Source: Desulfobacteraceae bacterium 4572_89 (GTDB taxonomy: Bacteria > Desulfobacterota > Desulfobacteria > Desulfobacterales > Desulfobacteraceae). Taken from it: 10,495 bases of DNA. The position numbers and the translations under genes were made by a program. The notes beneath the pieces are model-generated. The model worked only from the letters and a program-made list of their open reading frames with translations, did no database searches and was not told where the DNA came from. The stretch spans positions 1 to 10,495 of the forward strand of contig NBML01000058.1 in assembly GCA_002085465.1 (NCBI GenBank), read 5' to 3'. Below, in pieces: positions 1 to 7,986 of this stretch. Each line of letters begins with the position of its first letter. Position 1 is the first letter of the stretch.

Positions 1-133
1 GGTGGGGGTGGTCATGGCTGGCGGTAACATTTGTATTGAATAAAATAGTCATATACTTTGTCATACCTGCCCCCTTAAGATAAAAGTTTATAATAAAGAT
101 TTTCATTTCAGGCCTAAAAGCATCCTTTTGCAT
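1..133 (-). CDS. Partial unrecognised gene at left edge (N-terminal 44 codons)
   Basis: An open frame begins with ATG at 131-133 and continues off the left end without a stop. A strong Shine-Dalgarno (AAAGGAGGTGG, reverse complement of 142-152) lies about 9 to 12 bases upstream. A second in-frame ATG at 62-64 also has a purine-rich GGGGGCAGGT before it, so the true start could be 23 codons later. The visible product has a hydrophobic stretch (KIFIINFYL) and, from the second start, begins MTKYMTILFNTN and becomes His-rich (ASHDHPH) at the edge. I do not recognise the family. It lies 46 bases after the stop of the beta-barrel remnant on the same strand, so it may be the last gene of that operon. 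A short GGGC-AAA-GCCC dyad sits in the gap but lacks a T-run and is not convincing as a terminator. Confidence 0.5.
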   Translation of the reverse strand, partial: MQKDAFRPEMKIFIINFYLKGAGMTKYMTILFNTNVTASHDHPH

Positions 134-179
134 CCAATTGAACCACCTCCTTTATGTAAATGGGCTTTGCCCGGGATTT

Positions 180-1293
180 TCAAAATGACAGAGTGAATTT
201 CATTATAATAGTACGTTCAGGGAAATAATCCGGGTTGGCTGGATCTGTATCTTCAAATGTAAATTTTTTATCAAAAAAGTTTTTTGCTTCAAGGGTTACC
301 ATACCGGTTCGTCTGGGAAGACGATATCCAATGCCTGCATCCACCACCCAGAAGTGATCATCTCCGGGCACAATGTTTGAAAAAAGATCAGTGAATTGAC
401 CGTTCTGAAATACATAGGTTGTTTTCATCCGGGCAATAAAACCTGCTGGATGAAAAAAACTGACTCCCAGGGGTAATCTATGGGTTTCAAGCCTGGTAAA
501 TGATCCACCACCAACCGGGTCGGAGTTTTTTTCAAATGTCTCATATTGATAGTCTGCACTCAAAGCCATCCAGTTTTTCGGTGCCCAGTATAAATAGGTA
601 CGTAATAATTTTGTTTTCCAGTCAGCTTCATGAATTTCAAGAGTATAGTCAGGGGGCGGAGAATATTCAAAGGGCACTTCCATATTCCGCCGGGACAATT
701 CCAGACCCCCGTACAGATTTTTAGAAAATTTTTGATCAACAGCAACACCGTAACGCAAGGATTCAGTCCCTTCCGCATCATGGAAAAACTGATTGAATCC
801 TGCCACCTGGGTAGGTTCCAATGTCTGGCTCGATAGCAAGGTCCTTTGCAGGGTCCTGAATATGGATGCTCTCAAGGTAGTGGCAGGATATGGGTTCCAC
901 AAGATCCCGAATTTTGGATTGAACTGATTTTTGTCCACAATGGCCCCTTCAAGCAGGTCACCACTGCCACCCAGAATCCAGGTAAGATTTTTGGGAGAAT
1001 GGAGATAGGCATAGGAATAAAAGTTTGTGTGGTAGATATCCTTTTCAATAATATACGGCGGAACGGGCCCCATTTGCTCTATACTTTTTCGATCCGCGTT
1101 GAAATAGCCCAGGCCATTGATCAGGAAAAAGCGTTTCGAGCGAAATAAGTGCTGGCCCTCTGCTATGAAACCATCTTCTTCATCTAATAACTCGACCCCA
1201 AAATCAGGATAATCTAGTTTAAATTCTTTATTCTGGTATATCAAGGAGGAAATAAAACGGGAATGGGGGCCAAAGGAATGGTGATAGCCCAGA
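180..1293 (-). pseudogene. C-terminal outer-membrane beta-barrel fragment of a FecR-TPR-barrel protein
   Basis: The open frame extends from 1442 to the stop at 180-182, but only about 370 residues from 1292 onward look like the original protein. The upstream part is the TPR region read out of frame. The fragment is rich in alternating amphipathic strands with many aromatic residues. It ends in TLEAKNFFDKKF followed by a final strand IIMKFTLSF, the terminal-Phe signature recognised by the BAM machinery and typical of TonB-dependent-receptor-like barrels. No TonB box or plug domain is visible, so an active TonB transporter is not supported. I infer it is the outer-membrane anchor of a protein whose periplasmic FecR and TPR parts are encoded just upstream at 1294-2360. 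It has no start codon or ribosome site of its own at the junction (about 1294), so it is probably not made. The stop at 180 appears to be the native C-terminus. Confidence 0.75.
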
Positions 1294-1851
1294 GGGAGTG
1301 GGATCATCTGGATCAAGGGCCTTGGCCTGGATAAATTGCTCCCTGGTTTTGGCTTCCCTTTTTTCCTCAAAATAGGCTTTCCCCAGATAACTGCGAATAA
1401 GGGAATTGCCGGGATCCAGGCTGGCTGCCACCTCAATCTCACTTCGGCCCTGTTTTAAATTTCCCTCCCGGATAAAGGCAAGGCCAAGTCCCAGACGGGG
1501 GATCGGGTCTGATGGCTCTAATTCAATGGCTTTGGTAAATGCCTGGACTGCCTTCCTTGTTCTTGTCTGGGCAATATAGGCAAATCCAAGAACTATCATG
1601 GGTCTTGCCAGAAAGGGATTGAGTGTTACGGCTTTCTGGGCAGTGGCAACAGCCTGGACATGATCACCAAAAGATAAAAACAGCTCTGCCAGTCTTGCCC
1701 GGGCCAGAGCATTCTCTGGATCCAGTGTTATCGCGACCTTAAGGTTTGCCAGAGCTCCTCTAAGGTCGAATCTGGATTGCAGCACATAGGAAAGGGCTAC
1801 CCTGGCTGTTGCAGATTTCACGTCCAGTTCAACAGCCCTTTGCGCCAGGTC
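1294..1851 (-). pseudogene. TPR-repeat fragment of the FecR-TPR-barrel protein
   Basis: This frame opens after a TAG at 1852-1854, with DLAQRAVELDVKSATARVAL, and encodes about five tandem tetratricopeptide repeats (34-residue spacing). The usual small and aromatic positions are visible, for example ALARARLAELFLSFGD, PMIVLGFAYIAQ, PRLGLGLAFIREG and IRSYLGKAYFEEKRE, each followed by a DP or NP turn. The repeats stop after LDPDDPTP at 1294. The frame then runs on to 1228 as an unrelated Pro/Phe-rich tail, while the family sequence continues in another frame as the beta-barrel. Homologues I remember have a long stretch between these points, so an internal deletion with loss of frame is inferred. 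The only candidate start is a GTG at 1819-1821 inside a repeat, with no clear ribosome site. The repeats would have acted in the periplasm as a protein-interaction scaffold. Confidence 0.8.
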
Positions 1852-2360
1852 CTAGGTCTTCTTGGAAATCCCGGGGACGATAATCCAATACAGGCGGATA
1901 ATACAGAGCCCATTGCACAGCATCCCTGGGACTGGCAACCATGCGCAGGGCAGGGGCCTGCCCTTTCCTGGCCTGGGCAGACTGCCCCCTGGATAAAACA
2001 AGAGTTCCTGAATCGTTGACAGCTGAGATCTACTAGAAAAGAGTCTTTTTTTTCTTCCTGATTAATGGTGAGGATGGTCATCTGATCGAGTCTCAGGCTT
2101 GATTCGTTGGAAAGAAGGATTGAAGTTCGGCTCCTCTTCTGGGTTCTCATCATGTCGCCATGACATAAAACATGGTTCAATCCAACAGGGATCCATGTGT
2201 TTTCGCCTGCTTTGCGCACTTCAACTGTACCCTGCAAAGATACGACTTTGCCGACCCAGTGCTTGCAATTTTCAGATGCCCCGGCAGCTAAGATCGTTCC
2301 TGTCCAGCACAGGGTGACTAGGAGAACCCCTATCCATAACATAACGCGGCATTTTTTCAT
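1852..2360 (-). pseudogene. Signal peptide and broken FecR domain: 5' part of the FecR-TPR-barrel gene
   Basis: The real start is the ATG at 2358-2360. It follows a good ribosome site (AAAGAGG, reverse complement of 2370-2376) that sits directly after the cyclase stop. Residues 1-26 form a Sec signal peptide (MKKCRVMLWIGVLLV, cleavage near LAAG). A FecR-like domain follows: GKVVSLQGTVEVRKAG, then VLCHGDMMRTQKRSRTSILL. At about 2021 the frame changes. The first frame continues as Cys-rich nonsense to 1818, whereas the next frame reads VNDSGTLVLSRGQSAQARKG and then AVQWALYYPPVLDYRPRDF to about 1853, which is what follows the FecR domain in relatives I recall. The central part of the FecR domain appears deleted. 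A second break at about 1852 leads into the TPR frame. As it stands the locus could give only a truncated secreted peptide. FecR domains usually pass signals in the periplasm. Confidence 0.8.
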
Positions 2361-2376
2361 TATTTTTTTCCTCTTT

Positions 2377-3960
2377 TTATTTTTTATCCATGTAAACCAC
2401 TCCATCCCAGGTTTTCGGTGGAGGGAATTTTAAATAATGCCCTAGCTGTTTTAGATAAAAATGTGAGGGCCCATCCTGCCCGTTTATCTGTATTGTCTGA
2501 TTAAAAAAACAACTGGCTTTTTCCCAGGATTGATTTTTATAGGCCTGCAATGCCCTGGAAAAAATTTTGCAAATTTTTCTCTGCCTGTCACTTGATTCAT
2601 TAATTGGACATATCAATTCAAAGACCTCAACCGGCAATGTTTTTCCCAACAGAAAAAATCGGCCCAGACCCCTTGTGAGAAAACCCGTCAATTGATCCAT
2701 AACCTCCCCGGAAACCAGTATTCTGGTACCCAGATATTTATTCAGGCCCTCCATCCTGGAGGAGGTATTCACTATGTCGCCGGTGGGACGATATTCATAA
2801 TGGTCAATGGCCCCTACATTCCCCAGTGAAATTTGCCCGTAATGTAACCCGATTCGGGTAGGCAGTTCCGGGTTTTCTGCGGAATGATTAAATTCCTGGA
2901 CCGCTTTGGAGATATCCAGTGCTGCAAGGCAAGCCTGGTTCCTTAGAGAGGGATCAGGATCGGTTTTGGCCCAAAGGGCAAGCATGGCATCTCCTACAAT
3001 ATTAATAACAATGCCGCTATTTTGCTTTACCGGTTTAAAAAGGATTCTATAATAGTGGTGCATAAGGATGGAGAGGGCTTTGGGGGACATGGTTTCGGAC
3101 AGGCTGGTGTATTGTCCTGCATCCGTGCACAAGCAGGTCCCGTATACTACCTGGCTGGCATTTTTTTTCAGGGAGATATTTTTTACCAACTGGTCAATCA
3201 CAGTATTGGGTAGATAATACCCAAACGCCTGCCTTATATTTTGTCGTTCCTTGTTGGTATCAGAGTATTTCCATAAAACAGCTCCCAGAAAAGCAGCAGG
3301 GGACTCTAAAACCAGGGGAATCATGACAGGAAACCAGGTTCCATTGTATTTAAATTGATACAGGGCATGGACCAGATAAAAGATGGATGTCCCTCCAAGG
3401 GTTAAAGCGGAGAACCTGGTGGGAAGAAAATAGAAAGCAAGGCCCAAGCCAAGCCCCCATAAAAAAACAAGGGAACCATGGAATCCCCAGTGGAGGGGAT
3501 GAATCGGCATATTCTCCAGAAGATTGGCAAAAGCCGTGGCTGTCATTTCAACCCCTGATATATCCACTCCGCTGGATTGGGAATAGGCAGTAGGAAATCC
3601 ATCTTTATGATTGGGGACCCATCTTTCTGAATACCCGATAAAAACAGCTTTGCCGCTAAATTCAATTTGCTTTTCACTGGCAACGGGCTGGGCCATTTGC
3701 TGGATAACATCACAATAAGAAACCGTGGGTATGGTGCCGGCTGGGCCATAAAAATTCAGATAACGACTGTCTACTCCCTGATACATCTTTATCAGGGATT
3801 TGAGAGTCTGGTATTTTTCAGGATCATGGGCCAAGGCATGTGATTTTTTTAATTCCAACAACATCTGGGCGCTGAGGGATGGATTTTCTCTAAAAAATTT
3901 TTTCGCAGAGAGGATGAACCCATTCACGTTTATGTTCTGAAATATGTTTTGTTTGTCCAC
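2377..3960 (-). CDS. CHASE2-type adenylate/guanylate cyclase, N-terminally truncated
   Basis: The 527-residue product is a class III nucleotide cyclase. Residues about 1-150 are the C-terminal half of a periplasmic CHASE2 sensor domain (NVNGFILSAKKFFRENPSL, DSRYLNFYGPAGTI). Three membrane segments follow (about 159-178, 184-202, 209-230), and then a catalytic domain (about 270-420). The metal-binding aspartates D280 (CLCTDAGQY) and D324 (NIVGDAMLALW) and the transition-state pair N398/R402 (DIVNTSSRME) are present. The base-reading Lys position is Asn320 and the partner position is Arg391, so the nucleotide made is uncertain. A short TPR-like tail ends PPPKTWDGV. Full-length CHASE2 cyclases have a first membrane helix and about 200 more residues in front. 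Here the frame opens only 16 codons earlier, the start is a GTG, and no ribosome site is visible. I therefore think the gene is 5'-truncated and probably non-functional. It is followed after 16 bases by the FecR gene. Confidence 0.8.
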   Translation of the reverse strand: MDKQNIFQNINVNGFILSAKKFFRENPSLSAQMLLELKKSHALAHDPEKYQTLKSLIKMYQGVDSRYLNFYGPAGTIPTVSYCDVIQQMAQPVASEKQIEFSGKAVFIGYSERWVPNHKDGFPTAYSQSSGVDISGVEMTATAFANLLENMPIHPLHWGFHGSLVFLWGLGLGLAFYFLPTRFSALTLGGTSIFYLVHALYQFKYNGTWFPVMIPLVLESPAAFLGAVLWKYSDTNKERQNIRQAFGYYLPNTVIDQLVKNISLKKNASQVVYGTCLCTDAGQYTSLSETMSPKALSILMHHYYRILFKPVKQNSGIVINIVGDAMLALWAKTDPDPSLRNQACLAALDISKAVQEFNHSAENPELPTRIGLHYGQISLGNVGAIDHYEYRPTGDIVNTSSRMEGLNKYLGTRILVSGEVMDQLTGFLTRGLGRFFLLGKTLPVEVFELICPINESSDRQRKICKIFSRALQAYKNQSWEKASCFFNQTIQINGQDGPSHFYLKQLGHYLKFPPPKTWDGVVYMDKK

Positions 3961-4074
3961 TGGAGAATGATTGTTTCCCGTGGCCCCGCAGTTTAGAAAG
4001 AGAAGGATTTACTTTTACCCATCAACCTATAAGTGATTGGGTTTGGGGTCAACTATAAAATGAATATTGTCTAA
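3961..4074. promoter_or_regulatory. Divergent gap with a possible leftover cyclase promoter
   Basis: On the minus strand a TTGACC (reverse complement of 4047-4052) lies 15 bases before TATAGG (reverse complement of 4026-4031). This is a sigma-70-like pair with short spacing. Just downstream an ATG at 4020-4022 opens a nine-codon frame (MGKSKSFSF) that ends in a stop. It could be the surviving first codons of the original cyclase gene, with the membrane helix and front of CHASE2 deleted before 3960, but this is inference only. No convincing plus-strand promoter was seen for the amidinotransferase remnant, apart from an isolated TATAAA at 4054-4059. Confidence 0.25.
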
Positions 4075-4382
4075 AAAAATAGTAAGTGCCTTTTTAAAAA
4101 GCCCCGTTTCTTATCCTTTGAAGGGGCGGATCTAATGTGGGTGGATGCTGAAACAGCAGCCCTAGGGAGGGGGCTTCGCACCAGCCAGGCCGGTATTGAT
4201 CAGATTACCACCCTGCTGGCTGAAATGGGTATTACCACCCTGGCCTTTGACATTCCCTTTGGCATCATGCATTTTATGAATCCCATGGCCTGGAGTGTAT
4301 TTCAATTCCCGTTGATGAACTTAGAAAAGCTAACGGCGCCATGGGCTGTATGACCGGGATTCTGGGCCGTGAAAAGGCTTAA
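4075..4382 (+). pseudogene. Remnant of an amidinotransferase / dimethylargininase-family gene
   Basis: Two reading frames together spell parts of a guanidino-modifying enzyme. The first, in frame with the ATG at 4135 but open from 4075, reads KPRFLSFEGADLMWVDAETA and then ALGRGLRTSQAGIDQI, ending at IMHFM near 4277. This matches the family pattern E-G-x-D, V/L-G-R-G-x-R-T and the catalytic-His region (H-x-M). The second frame, from about 4284 to the TAA at 4380-4382, reads LECISIPVDELRKANGAMGC followed by MTGILGREKA. That carries the C-terminal catalytic Cys in GAMGCMTG. Family members are about 250-300 residues, so roughly the first third and some 80 residues in the middle are gone. These enzymes hydrolyse or transfer amidino groups of arginine-like substrates in the cytoplasm; this copy cannot. 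The stop lies 14 bases from the convergent minus-strand gene. Confidence 0.75.
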
Positions 4383-4396
4383 TGCCAATGATCCTT

Positions 4397-4858
4397 TTAT
4401 TTTTCTTCAATGGGATGGGTGGTATGGTTGAACTTCAGGCAGAATCGACCGTCTATTTCTTCGATATACCTGGATAATTTTACAAGGGCGTGCTGGGTAA
4501 ATTTAATAAGGTGTTCAGGGGTCTGACAATAGAGGTTGTCTTTTTTGATAAATAATTGATCCGGGGTAAGGTCCATGACAGCCCTGGTGTTTAATATGAG
4601 TTTGATCTGTTTTTCCACAATGATATCATGCACGAAAAGGGCCGTGTCCTCGTAAGGGAAATAGACCTTTTCTTCGATTTCATCCGTGACCTGGTATACA
4701 TGATATCCTTGGTCATCTTTTTGAATGGAGGTATTAAAAAACCGGATGATTTTAGGGTGTTCAAATTTTCCGTGTTCATTGTGCCAGATTCCGTGTTTAT
4801 CCAGCCAGAATACAGCCTTTTCTTTGGGTACCAGTATCTGTTTTTTTGTTGACGTCAT
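4397..4858 (-). CDS. Conserved hypothetical 153-residue protein (DUF1285-like)
   Basis: A complete gene with an ATG at 4856-4858 and an AAGGA ribosome site about 10 bases upstream. The product is soluble, with no signal peptide or membrane segment. It is aromatic and charged: VFWLDKHGIWHNEHGKFEHP, then IIRFFNTSIQKDDQGYHVYQ, then EEKVYFPYEDTALFVHDI. The layout (a condition/phosphate-like start, a short helix, then beta strands containing VYFPYEDTALFV) reminds me of DUF1285-type small proteins. I also recall similar Desulfobacteraceae proteins with misleading transporter names, although nothing here suggests transport. No catalytic motif is apparent. It follows the sensor kinase on the same strand after 131 bases, a gap wide enough for its own promoter. 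A weak candidate is TTGAGT (complement of 4907-4912), 17 bases, then TATTTA (complement of 4884-4889). The gene looks intact, unlike its neighbour on the other strand. Confidence 0.65.
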   Translation of the reverse strand: MTSTKKQILVPKEKAVFWLDKHGIWHNEHGKFEHPKIIRFFNTSIQKDDQGYHVYQVTDEIEEKVYFPYEDTALFVHDIIVEKQIKLILNTRAVMDLTPDQLFIKKDNLYCQTPEHLIKFTQHALVKLSRYIEEIDGRFCLKFNHTTHPIEEK

Positions 4859-4989
4859 TTGGCATTTTTCCTTCTTGATTTTTTAAATATCTGACTTCTA
4901 TATGTAACTCAAAAACGGATACAGAACAATAGATAACTCTAATCTTGAATTTGCCCCGTGTGCTGACTGAACCTAGGGAATGGGGATTA

Positions 4990-7986
4990 TTACTCCTGAT
5001 TCAATGGGAGATTTATGATGAATTTTGTACCCCTTCCTGGAAGAGATTCAACATTGATGGTTCCCTTATGATTTTCTACAACAATAAAATAGGATATATA
5101 CAATCCCAGGCCTGTTCCAACTCCAACGGACTTGGTTGTATAAAAGGGTTCGAAAATTCGTGTTTTTGTGTCCTCATCCATGCCCGGACCATTGTCCTGG
5201 ATTTCTATTAAAGCCGAATCAGAATCCAATGCCGTATGAATGGTAAACACTGGAGAGGTTTTTTCAGGGTTGTCCATCATTGCATGGCCACCATTTTTTA
5301 AAATATTGAAAAAAACCTGCTGGATTTTGCTTATATCACAGGGTACATGGGGAAGGCTTGAAGAATAGTTCCGTATGATTTTTATTTTTTTAAAATCAAG
5401 TCGTTTATTGAGGTCATAATCTTTTTCCATGATCTCAATGGTCTGATCCAGAACCCTTGATATATCCAGCAATGAATAGGAACTATTGCTTTTCCGGCTG
5501 AAGGTCAGCATATTGGTTACAATATCAGCCGCCCGCCTGCCTGCATCCAGTATTGATGACAGCATTTGAAAAATTTTGCGGTTTTCCATATAGGCATTAA
5601 GCTTTTTGAGATCGATTCCCAGATATTCAGCCTCCTGCTGGTTCTTCAGCATATCCGGTTTTGTCCTGTTTTGAATGACCTGGGCACTCTGGATGATACC
5701 GGCAAGGGGGTTATTGATTTCATGGGCCATCCCAGCGGCAAGACTGCCGATTGACTGCATCTTTTCCGTCTGGATCATCATTTCTTCCATATTGACCCGG
5801 TTGGTGGCGTTATCAATTCGAATCACAGCACCATCAATTCCCTTGCTGACAAGGGGATAAACCGTTACATCGTAAAAAAAGCGTTCATTATTCAGGGTGA
5901 TTTCAATTCTCTGTTCTTTTTTTATTTCACCCTTTTCCAGGGCATGAAAAATAATGGATTTCTCTTTTTCAAGCAAAGGAAAAACATCAAAAACGACCTG
6001 GTTTGCAGCCTGTTCAAAACTTTTTCCGCTCAATGCTCTGGCTTCTGTATTCCAAAGAGTAACCCTTGCCCGGGTATCAACTCCAATGATGATAGAGGGC
6101 ATGGAGTTGATAATATTGGACAGCATGGCCCTGAGGGAAACATTGGAGTCTTCTACATTCAGCTTTGATTGTTCAAGATCGGTTATGGCGTTTTCCATAC
6201 TGTCTGCCATTGAATTAAATGCCTTGCCCAGCTTGCCCATTTCATCGGAAGATTTAATATCCAGACGGTATTTCATCTCTCCTTTTTGAAAACGGGAAAT
6301 TCCTTTGATCAAGGTAGTAATTTTCCCGGTCAAGGCAGATGCCATCAAAATCGCAATAAGGATAACAATTATAACCATTGCGCCTGTATAGATTGTTAGC
6401 CGGGTGGCTGTCTCCCCCAGAGACATTAAAATCGCATCCTGGTTTTTTCTGTTCTGGCCCTCAATGGCCTGAACATATTTTTTTTCAATATCTTTTATTT
6501 GCTTTGCTGTAATATCTGCGGGTTTGTGAAATTCATTGACATTTGCACCAATGGTCACAAATCCGAATCCCCTTGAACTATTGCCGTACTGGCCTGTGTG
6601 ATAGGGTATGGAAGCTGCGGTTGTCAGCTTTTTTAATCCACTCCAGTGAATCACAAATGATCCAGATCCTCCATGCTGAGTGATATTGTTCCACCCGTCA
6701 CATTGGGGAGCAAAGTTCAGATATCTGCAATCCAGCCCCACAAGTCCCTGTTGAACCAGTTCTTTTGAGGATTGTTTGCCATGGGACTGGTTTTCATACT
6801 CTGGCAATGAATTTAAAAACAGGGTGGTATCCAGATTGCTTTTTTTCCAGTCTTGATAAAATTTATCCTCCAGCCATGGCATGGCAGGCTCTCCGGTTTC
6901 AGGGTCATATCCAACAATAAAAAAATCCCTGGGATGGGAAATGTTGCGGCCTTTAAAATCCCACATAAAGGCGTAATTTCCTGAAGATGCATCTGAAATA
7001 GCTGAATACCGTTCTTCAGTGGGAACAATATGGTCGGTAAATTCCATAATATGGGTATGATCCAGGGCCAGAGTAACATACCCCTTGATTTCATTGTTTG
7101 CCACAACGGGCATGGCCCACCGGACCAGTCCCTGAAACTTTTTACCCACTGGATTTTCCTTGCCCGCATATCCAGACTGCTCGGGATGGAAGGTAATCCC
7201 CATTTGACTGGCTTTCGATTTGGTATAGGGTCCAATCACAGGGGAATTGACATATGCACCGACCACTTCTGAAACATAAATTTCTCCTGGTTTAAGTTTT
7301 TTTAATTCTGTGAAATAGTTTTCAGCTTTGCAAAAAGTCTGATCTTTGTGTGAAATATCTCCCAGGGTGTTGGGCAATATGTCGGAAGAAGTGATTTTGA
7401 TCTGCTCCTTTCCCAAAAGATCAACAAAGGTTATTTCCAGATATAACGGGATTTTTTTTTCCTTTCCGCTTATTTCCCTTCCCCTGTAGTGAAAATCAAG
7501 TTCATTGTCTTTGTTTTTCGCAGTAACAGATTGATCAGGATCTGGTAAGGGATTTGCTGGAATCCAGGCATCTCCCTTATTATTCATTATCCAGGGATCA
7601 TGGAGAATAATGGTTTTTTTCCGGGTGTTTAAAAATTTTTCATATATAATTTTTTTAGAAGGCAGGAGGGACGCCAGCTGGATATCCTCATCCCGGTCCT
7701 TTAAAAATGCTGCCACACGGAGGGCAGTGTCTGTTGTCAACCGTTCAATTGCCTCCCGGGACCTGAGATCAAGGGCACGAATTGAGCTTGAAGTGGCAAG
7801 GCTGGCAACCTGCCTGGTCGTCTCGGCACTGGTGTCTGCCATTTTCTTGACATGGGTTTCCAATGTGCTTGCCAGGGTTGAAATTTCATTCCATGCAAAC
7901 CATGCTAATACAATCAGGGGAATAACTTTGATGAGGATGAATATGCCGATGAGCTTGTCTCTGATGCTTGCTTTGTATCCGGCCAA
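4990..7986 (-). CDS. Membrane sensor histidine kinase (Cache-like sensor, HAMP, PAS, HisKA, HATPase)
   Basis: A complete 998-residue kinase. Order: first membrane helix about 11-32; a long periplasmic region 33-528 that looks like a double-Cache sensor (KFQGLVRWAMPVVANNEIKG, NYAFMWDFKGRNISHPRDFF, VGYDPETGEPAMPW); second helix about 530-552; HAMP 552-605; PAS about 615-730; dimerisation domain with phospho-acceptor His755 (LAAGMAHEINNPLAG); ATPase domain with N-box Asn898 (NILKNGGHAM), D931-NGPG, F-box FEPFYTTK and the G-box GVGTGLGL; end about 998. A segment of about 80 residues after the H-box (YLGIDLKKLNAYMENRKIFQ) is a subfamily trait I recall from deltaproteobacterial kinases. The start is a TTG at 7984-7986 with AGGGAG seven to eight bases before it; the frame is closed 9 codons upstream with no ATG available. 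There is no receiver domain and no response regulator in the window, so the partner and ligand are unknown. Confidence 0.9.
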   Translation of the reverse strand: MAGYKASIRDKLIGIFILIKVIPLIVLAWFAWNEISTLASTLETHVKKMADTSAETTRQVASLATSSSIRALDLRSREAIERLTTDTALRVAAFLKDRDEDIQLASLLPSKKIIYEKFLNTRKKTIILHDPWIMNNKGDAWIPANPLPDPDQSVTAKNKDNELDFHYRGREISGKEKKIPLYLEITFVDLLGKEQIKITSSDILPNTLGDISHKDQTFCKAENYFTELKKLKPGEIYVSEVVGAYVNSPVIGPYTKSKASQMGITFHPEQSGYAGKENPVGKKFQGLVRWAMPVVANNEIKGYVTLALDHTHIMEFTDHIVPTEERYSAISDASSGNYAFMWDFKGRNISHPRDFFIVGYDPETGEPAMPWLEDKFYQDWKKSNLDTTLFLNSLPEYENQSHGKQSSKELVQQGLVGLDCRYLNFAPQCDGWNNITQHGGSGSFVIHWSGLKKLTTAASIPYHTGQYGNSSRGFGFVTIGANVNEFHKPADITAKQIKDIEKKYVQAIEGQNRKNQDAILMSLGETATRLTIYTGAMVIIVILIAILMASALTGKITTLIKGISRFQKGEMKYRLDIKSSDEMGKLGKAFNSMADSMENAITDLEQSKLNVEDSNVSLRAMLSNIINSMPSIIIGVDTRARVTLWNTEARALSGKSFEQAANQVVFDVFPLLEKEKSIIFHALEKGEIKKEQRIEITLNNERFFYDVTVYPLVSKGIDGAVIRIDNATNRVNMEEMMIQTEKMQSIGSLAAGMAHEINNPLAGIIQSAQVIQNRTKPDMLKNQQEAEYLGIDLKKLNAYMENRKIFQMLSSILDAGRRAADIVTNMLTFSRKSNSSYSLLDISRVLDQTIEIMEKDYDLNKRLDFKKIKIIRNYSSSLPHVPCDISKIQQVFFNILKNGGHAMMDNPEKTSPVFTIHTALDSDSALIEIQDNGPGMDEDTKTRIFEPFYTTKSVGVGTGLGLYISYFIVVENHKGTINVESLPGRGTKFIINLPLNQE

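Noticed and set aside
155..176. GGGC-AAA-GCCC hairpin after the barrel stop as a terminator
   Set aside because: The stem is only four base pairs and there is no T-run on either side.
560..781. Small minus-strand ORF of 73 residues inside the barrel region
   Set aside because: Out-of-frame shadow of the beta-barrel coding sequence, with no ribosome site or recognisable motif.
180..1442. Annotation of the barrel as a TonB-dependent siderophore receptor
   Set aside because: No plug domain, TonB box or ligand motif is visible; only the C-terminal barrel style matches.
1850..1856. CCTAGG at the FecR/TPR junction, also found at 4161 and 4973
   Set aside because: A possible shared breakpoint signal, but only one of the three copies lies at a junction and the other two do not coincide with a lesion.
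1818..2018. Cys-rich C-terminal tail of the FecR open frame, which looked like a possible novel cysteine domain
   Set aside because: The adjacent frame over the same bases spells the expected family continuation, so the Cys-rich tail is out-of-frame translation after the break at about 2021.
6813..7235. 140-residue minus-strand ORF inside the kinase
   Set aside because: Shadow frame of the intact kinase; no motif and no start signal.
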